The notes beneath the pieces are model-generated. The model saw only the letters and a program-made list of their open reading frames with translations. It had not been told where the DNA came from and did no database searches. Of a stretch of DNA of 64,000 bases, positions 58,587 to 64,000 are shown in pieces. The DNA comes from Pyrenula massariospora (Eukaryota > Ascomycota > Eurotiomycetes > Pyrenulales > Pyrenulaceae), in contig JAGFMI010000003.1 in assembly GCA_021030905.1 (NCBI GenBank), forward strand, positions 1,302,001-1,366,000, in the 5' to 3' direction. Made by a program: the position numbers and the translations under genes. How positions within the stretch are numbered: the first letter of the stretch is position 1; every line of letters begins with the position of its first letter.

Positions 58587-59516
58587 ATGTTCAACGCTCT
58601 AAGAACCGTTTCTCTCGCGTTCCTCGCGCTCACCACCACCACCACCAACGCAACCCCATTCTTCCAAAACACCGGCACAAAAGAATGCTCCAAAGCCGGC
58701 CCCAGCGGCTGCACCGGCATCGTCGGTCCCCTCCACGGCTGGGACGGCTTCAACCACGAGGCCCAGGGCACCGTCACCCAAGTGAACAACGTCGCCTTCG
58801 AAGGTAACACCTCCCTCAAAATGGTCCAGACCTATATCGGGTCCTCCTACACCGGCCGCTACCACTCTGAGGCCTGGAAGCTCAACGCCTACACCATCGG
58901 CGACAGCGGCTTCTACGGCTTCGCGTTCCGCCTGTCTTCCGACTGGGACACCAGCACCGCGTCGCAGACGTACAACATCGCCCAGTTCATCGCCGACTTC
59001 GGCCCGGACGAGCACAACACGTGCCACGAGGACTACCTGCCGTCGATGATGATGTGGGTGATCGGCGACCAGCTGCGGGCCCGGCGCAAGGGGAACAACA
59101 TGTGCGGGCCGTGGAAGCCGGGGTACGACTACGAGGAGTACACGGTCGGGAGCATCAAGCCGGGGCAGTGGCACAGGGTGGTGATCCAGGGGAGCTGGCA
59201 GAGCGGGCCGACGGGGTACTTCAAGGTGTGGCTGGATGGGACGAAGAAGGTGGAGGCGTTGGATAAGATCACGACGTATGTTGATACGAAGAAGGCGAGG
59301 CATTTCCAGTTTAGTACCGGGCTGTATGCGAATAGTTGGCATGATCAGAAGAAGCTGGTGGGCCAGGGGACGAGGCAGTTGTGGATCGATGAGGTGGGCA
59401 TTGGGAGCGAGTTTAAGGATGCGGATCCGAGTCAATGGGCGCTTGGTGAGGAATCCGGGGACGCAGGCCAAGTGGTGTTGGGCGGAGAGGCGGGAGAGTG
59501 GGCGGAGGACCTCTGA
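58587..59516 (+). CDS. Secreted polysaccharide lyase (PL20/glucuronan-lyase-like)
   Basis: Single exon, 309 aa. The signal peptide MFNALRTVSLAFLALTT is followed by a threonine run and likely cleavage near NATP. The mature protein has the jelly-roll pattern of the fungal polysaccharide lyase family PF14099: YHSEAWKLNAY, YGFAFRLSSDW, IAQFIADF, PSMMMWVIGDQL, then GQWHRVVIQGSW, GYFKVWLDG, and TRQLWIDEVGIG near the end. Family members cleave uronic-acid polymers by beta-elimination. The substrate cannot be fixed. The last 30 residues are acidic and glycine-rich and may be disordered. There are no introns. Third positions change from C-rich to G-rich near the middle. Confidence 0.75.
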   Translation: MFNALRTVSLAFLALTTTTTNATPFFQNTGTKECSKAGPSGCTGIVGPLHGWDGFNHEAQGTVTQVNNVAFEGNTSLKMVQTYIGSSYTGRYHSEAWKLNAYTIGDSGFYGFAFRLSSDWDTSTASQTYNIAQFIADFGPDEHNTCHEDYLPSMMMWVIGDQLRARRKGNNMCGPWKPGYDYEEYTVGSIKPGQWHRVVIQGSWQSGPTGYFKVWLDGTKKVEALDKITTYVDTKKARHFQFSTGLYANSWHDQKKLVGQGTRQLWIDEVGIGSEFKDADPSQWALGEESGDAGQVVLGGEAGEWAEDL

Positions 59517-60198
59517 GGGCATTGTACGGACACGGATGTCTTGTCCGGCTTTTTGTGGGACGGTTACTGGCACGAATCCAAAAGTAAGAAGCAAGGGTTT
59601 ATACTATAATAAGTATTACGGGAGGATAAAAAAGCAAAAGTGGCTTGTACTGTACGTAGGCACGACTTGAGTAAGGTCCATGTGTTGGCGTCAATCAACT
59701 GTATCAAGGGACTTAGATATCTCTCATCACGCGCCAGTCTTCGGTGGTCATCATAAATGCAGGCTTCTGGGTCTTTTCAAATGAGATCGTACGGTGAGTA
59801 AGCTCATAAGCCAGAAAGCTTGGCAACCTTGTCGATTTTACAAACCGCATGGTGATTGCTGAGAATGGCGAGGGCATTGTCTTGGAAATCAGTGGTGAGT
59901 CCATCCAAGGCCTAAGAGTGTTATCACAGGCGAAGAAGAAGGCTCTTTTATAAGCACCTGGAGGCCGTCATAGCCTTGTCTTACTATTCTAAACCTCTAT
60001 TTGAGACCTCTATTTCAAAGGCTTTTTTAGTTCTCTATCAATGGTAGCAAGGAAATTTACCTCAAGTCCATGCCATGCCTAGCGAGGCAGAACAGCACAA
60101 TTTTAAGCCGTCGTCACCAAATCCCGTAATTCTTTGATAAACAGGGCACATTATACAAATCATCCACTCGAAAGCCCTAGAATATCCAAAGAACCCAT
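59517..60198. other. Intergenic, no gene seen
   Basis: 680 nt of 3' flanks from the convergent lyase and sulfurase genes. Nothing supported. Confidence 0.5.
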
Positions 60199-62809
60199 TC
60201 AAGGCTCAGTAACACTAATCCTATCCCCAACCGTAATCCACGCCTTCCCGTCGACCGTCTCCTCCAAGTCTGGCCGGAGATGCACCCCAAACCACACCCT
60301 CCCATTCCTCCTCCTCGTCTTCGCCAGCGTGGTGAATGGCTCCGGGTTCCGGCTCCCGTCTGTTTGGTCGATGCAGACCATTTGACAGCGTTGGCAAGGG
60401 CCGAGGACGGAGAAGGTGGTGGGTTGATGAGCTGCTCTTTTTGGGTGAATGGTAATTTGTTTCCAGGATTCCTCTACGTAGGGGGTGGACTGAGTGAAGG
60501 GGGAGGAGGGGGAAATGACGATGTTGCCACGGAAGGTGGAAGGAGATATCGTTTTGGGTGGTGACTGGGATGTGTCGAGGGCGGCTGCGGCTTGGATGGA
60601 GATATTCAGGCTAGAGACGCTAGAGCGGGAGATGAGGAGGATCGGAGATTCGTTGGAGAAGAGGGTCCGGGTAGGCTGAACTGGTGATGAAGAGGGAGAG
60701 GGGGGTGGACTGGCCGGGTACTGGCCGGGTATTGATGATGTGTTTGCTGTCCTCAGCTTGGGGTTCATGATGGGCTTTTGATTGGTGGTTGGGGGAAGGC
60801 AGGCGAGCGTGCAGGGCACTTTGAGTATGTCGGTGAAAAAGGCGGCTATCTCGGGTGAATCGTAGATCTGTGCCTTGATATCTTCTTCGCAGACTTTGAG
60901 GTTTTTTAGGCTGTCGGAGATGGTTAGTAGGGTATTCTCTTTTTCAAGTCTTCGTAAAGGAATCTCAGGCTGTTCAAGTGGCCTGTCGGAAGCTTCGTAA
61001 GTTACTCGTAATACGCCCTTTTCTAGATCAATGACTGGCTTGATCAAAGCCATCTTAGGATATCGCTTCTGGCTGAGGGCTGTGTCTGTTCCCTGGTGAA
61101 CGATGCACCATTTCCTATCCCAAGCAAGGCCATCTGGCTTGACCTCCCATTGCATATGCGTAGGTATTTCAAAAGCACCACAGCTCTTGATGGGAAACAC
61201 GGACAAGCTTTCCACGGTGAAGAGCGTTGAAGAAGTCATTGGCGGAGGTGTGAGCGGCAATCGCTGCACTCCTAGAGCTGGGAAACTCTCGACGTAGAAT
61301 TCTTCCAAGAACTGGACAAAGGTTTCGACGTCCTGCATGCTGCTCATGGCACCAAAGCTGACTCGGATAGTACTGATAGGCTTTCCTGCCATGATGATAT
61401 CGTTTTTCCCACATCGTTGTCCGTTGGCAAAATTTTGTCTCATCTCAGACGGTGATAAATGTAGGTGGCGGGCTATGCCTCCTGGATTGCAGAGACCTCC
61501 ACTGCGCATCTGGATGTTTTTAACAGCTGCAAGCTTTTCCACTTCTCCTGCGGGAACATACTCTCCCAGACTATTGCGTATGTTCAGAGCGATGTTGGGA
61601 GATCTCGATAGTTGATTCTCAGTCCATAGCCGCGGACTCTCATATATCTCGCAGACGCTTCTCCCATTGCAGTGTCTCAACGAAGAGAGCTTGTGATACA
61701 TATTTGATGCCAAGTAGGATGTGTGTCGGGAAACAGCCTCCATGGACCTGAATATCTGTCGATGAATGTTGAGCGCACAATCAAGTGCGATGATGCTGTG
61801 GAAAGGAATAGTACCGTCCTCTAGATGACTGTGCAGGGAACTTTGTTTCATCGCATGCCATTGCTCGCCAACGCAGATTATCATATCAACGGTACCGCCT
61901 CCAAAATATTTTCTTTTTTTGAGAACGTCCCCGGCAGCCTTGCGAACGATAAGAGCGCCAAGGTCGGGGAACCCGAAAATCTTGTAAAAACTCAAAGCGG
62001 TAAAATCAGGGGATAGATCAGAGTTGCTCAGGTCTAGTGGACTGGTTGAAACGAGTGACGCAGCATCCAACAAAGTGTACACCGGTGCGGCTCCGGGACC
62101 CTTAGAAACCTCTCGCACCCTCTTACACCACGTTAATGGTGGTCGATGTCCGGTCATATTCGATTGGCCCGGATAAGCGAATAGCCGAGTCGGTGGTTTT
62201 ACATGCTGCGCATCTTTCTCAAGATCCACCAGCCAACGCTCGACGTCTTCATCCTCCTCGAAGCATCTAGCTCCTCTTGTAGCAAGCTCCCTTATACCGA
62301 CCAGGCTAGTATGAGCATCTCCATGGTATCCATACCAGAACCCGTCTTCATTATCACGGAAAGCATCAGCAACAAGCTTGATCCCTGCGGTTGCGTTTGC
62401 GACGAAGACAACATCAAAATCGTCTGGATTTGCACGAAAGAATTGAAGCACCCTCAGTCGCGTGTCATCGACTCTCTTCGACGTTGCGAGGGAAGATTGT
62501 GATGCAGAATGGGGGTTTCCATAGAGATTGCTCATCATCTCTTTCGAGAATTGCTCAATAAGCGACTTCGAATAGAGCGTGGTACCTGCATGATCGAGAT
62601 ATGTTGTATCTAGGCAAAAGCTTTCGTAAGCAGCTAATCTAAGGATAGGATGCATAAGATTTACCTTTAAGGGCAGGGTATTCGTCCTTCCGTATGGAGT
62701 CGATATTGTAAGCATATACGGCCTCTTCATTGAGTAGCACCTTGGTAGCATTGTCTGAATCTTGATCCATCTTCAAGCTCATGGTGGCCGCAAGCTCGGG
62801 CTTAACCAT
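60199..62809 (-). CDS. hxB: Molybdenum cofactor sulfurase
   Basis: Two exons on minus, 62809-62665 and 62609-60199, with a 55-nt intron (donor GTAAAT, acceptor GCCTAG), phase 1, giving 851 aa. It adds the terminal sulfido ligand to the molybdenum cofactor of xanthine dehydrogenase and aldehyde oxidase. The N-terminal half is a class V aminotransferase/NifS-like PLP domain: TTYLDHAGTTLYSKSL, PLP lysine in ALSFYKIFGFPDLG, and the sulfur-carrying cysteine in MRSGGLCNPGG. The C-terminal half is a MOSC domain, starting VESLSVFPIKSCGAFE and ending around VLGPCQRCQMVCIDQ. The start at 62809 (MVKPELAATMSLKMD) is the first in-frame ATG; 62782 is an alternative. A Ser/Pro-rich insert lies inside the MOSC part, near residues 680-720. 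Confidence 0.94.
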
Positions 62810-64000
62810 GCCTTTCTATAGACTTCTTCACTCAGAGCTCCCATCTCATACAGCAGCAAACGCGGCTTTTGTATTACTCCGATAACGGAATTGTGACTTT
62901 CGATAATTCCTTTGTACCGGTCGACTGGCTCCGGCCTATCATGGGAATCGCGTCACGGCAAGCTCAATATGGCGAATGCAACGAGGGATGCCCGAATAGG
63001 ATCGTTAATTGAGAGAATACGGTGGTGTCCCGGTGCAAAGGAAGACGGCGCCTCCCGGCAGGTCATGTCAAAATTTCAGAATCCGTGATCCTGAGTAAGA
63101 TCGATCTCACCACCGCCAAATCTAGCATAGCGCACTGAAAAAGGAGAACCCCGCAACCGCGGCGCCGGAGGGCGTACGGTGCCGACAGAACATACATTTC
63201 TTCTTCTGGTGGCCTCAACCTACTTGTGGCTCCTAGGAATTCCTCAACGCCACAAAAACTACACCGTGAAGCTCCAGACTAAGGCGAAAAGTTCCCAAAA
63301 CCGCCAACAGGCTGTGTCAAGATGACTTCGAGTTGGCCTTCTCTTCCCAAACGAACGGTCTTCCGACTACGTTTGAGCCCATATCGGCCCATTGCCATTG
63401 ACAACTAGATAATGAGAACTTGGTCGCTGATCTAGTCGATGCTCCATGAATGTGGAGCAGGTTCTCATGATTACTCCGTTGCTCATAGCTTCCCAAATCG
63501 TTCCCTGTTCAGCCACCCTCGGAAAAGACGGTCAATCTCCATTAGTTCAGCGTCATTCACTTCGCTTCATGCCAGCCACGTTTTCGGAGTAACAGATGAG
63601 GATATCCAAGGAAATGATGACCCCCGATATTCCGTACGTTGTGGAGTGCTAGATGGCATTAGCTTAGCCCTGCCCAGGACCTCAGCACGAGTGCTTCCTC
63701 GGGCAGTAGGTAGGTCCTTTTGATCCAACACCTCACACGCTGCTTTGCACGAGTCAATTCAAGCCATGGCTGTTCATTTAATCACCTCAGGAAGATTCTT
63801 TCCATCAGTCCGCTACATCCCTGTTCATCTCCCGGCGTTTACTTGCTTGATTATCTCCAGGACTCAACATCTTCCCCATGACGTGATATTTCCTTTTCTA
63901 AGTACTGCAACACGTTTAATTCTTTCCCAGCCTCGGTCCCTCTCCATCTTATCTAAGTGAACTTCGCAGCACCTCCAACGCCCGATATGCCCTCCGCTAT
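62810..64000. other. Intergenic to window end; possible next start at 63987
   Basis: 1.2 kb. No supported gene. Pyrimidine-rich sequence rises towards the end, and an ATG at 63987 (MPSA) could begin the next gene, but only 14 nt are visible. Confidence 0.4.

Noticed and set aside
58599-59594. 331-codon open frame antisense to the polysaccharide lyase
   Set aside because: It is a shadow of the GC-rich lyase exon: it mirrors that gene's codons, is full of Pro/Arg/His/Val runs and has no motif.

Overview
The window looks like chromosomal DNA of a filamentous ascomycete (Pezizomycotina). The supporting signs are many short GT-AG introns (mostly 46-77 nt), HET-domain genes, a cellular RNA-dependent RNA polymerase, a SAM/HMG-box regulator, secreted hydrolases and clear fungal orthologues (STT4, LSM5, RPB11, PAN1, MRI1, molybdenum cofactor sulfurase). 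The class cannot be fixed from sequence alone. All exon joins below were worked out by hand from splice consensus and reading phase.

Layout. 1-5.9 kb: the 3' part of the PI 4-kinase gene STT4, convergent with an archaemetzincin-type metalloprotease. 5.9-9.5 kb: gene-poor, with a 30-aa cysteine-rich micro-ORF, a decayed reading frame and an AT-rich hairpin. 9.5-18 kb: an accessory enzyme block holding an O-methyltransferase, an HSL-type alpha/beta hydrolase, a fructosamine-kinase-like protein (with a possible 54-aa microgene upstream) and a secreted carboxylesterase whose frame does not close cleanly. 18.1-20 kb: HET-domain gene 1. 20-23.4 kb: gene-poor, with a tRNA-like Pol III relic. 23.4-39.1 kb: a dense housekeeping block in which LSM5, RPB11, PAN1, a CENP-U/Ame1-like kinetochore gene and an RNA-dependent RNA polymerase all lie on +, interrupted only by a nitronate monooxygenase on -. 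39.1-41.4 kb: three consecutive, diverged tandem arrays (units of 20, about 125-160 and about 170 bp). 41.9-43.6 kb: SAM/HMG-box gene. 45.2-48.2 kb: a small coiled-coil protein, a 32-bp perfect palindrome, MRI1 (methionine salvage) and a small secreted cysteine-rich protein. 49.8-52 kb: HET-domain gene 2, which looks broken. 52.9-54.4 kb: pepsin-like secreted protease. 54.4-58.6 kb: gene-poor. 58.6-62.8 kb: a secreted polysaccharide lyase and molybdenum cofactor sulfurase.

How the genes relate. The + strand block carries core cell functions: snRNP, Pol II, actin/endocytosis, kinetochore and RNA silencing. The flanking blocks carry secreted enzymes (carboxylesterase, aspartic protease, polysaccharide lyase, cysteine-rich protein), HET genes and oxidative or methylating enzymes, which suits a saprobic or plant-associated fungus. 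No PKS, NRPS or terpene backbone gene was seen, so I do not call a metabolite cluster.

Most notable observations: (1) a recurrent local GC-skew switch (C-rich then G-rich on +) inside GC-rich exons, independent of gene orientation; (2) a 791-nt first intron in RPB11 holding a spliced ORF candidate; (3) three tandem arrays beside the RdRP gene; (4) a frame-preserving, stop-free intron at the active-site motif of MRI1; (5) two unannotated-size micro-ORFs.
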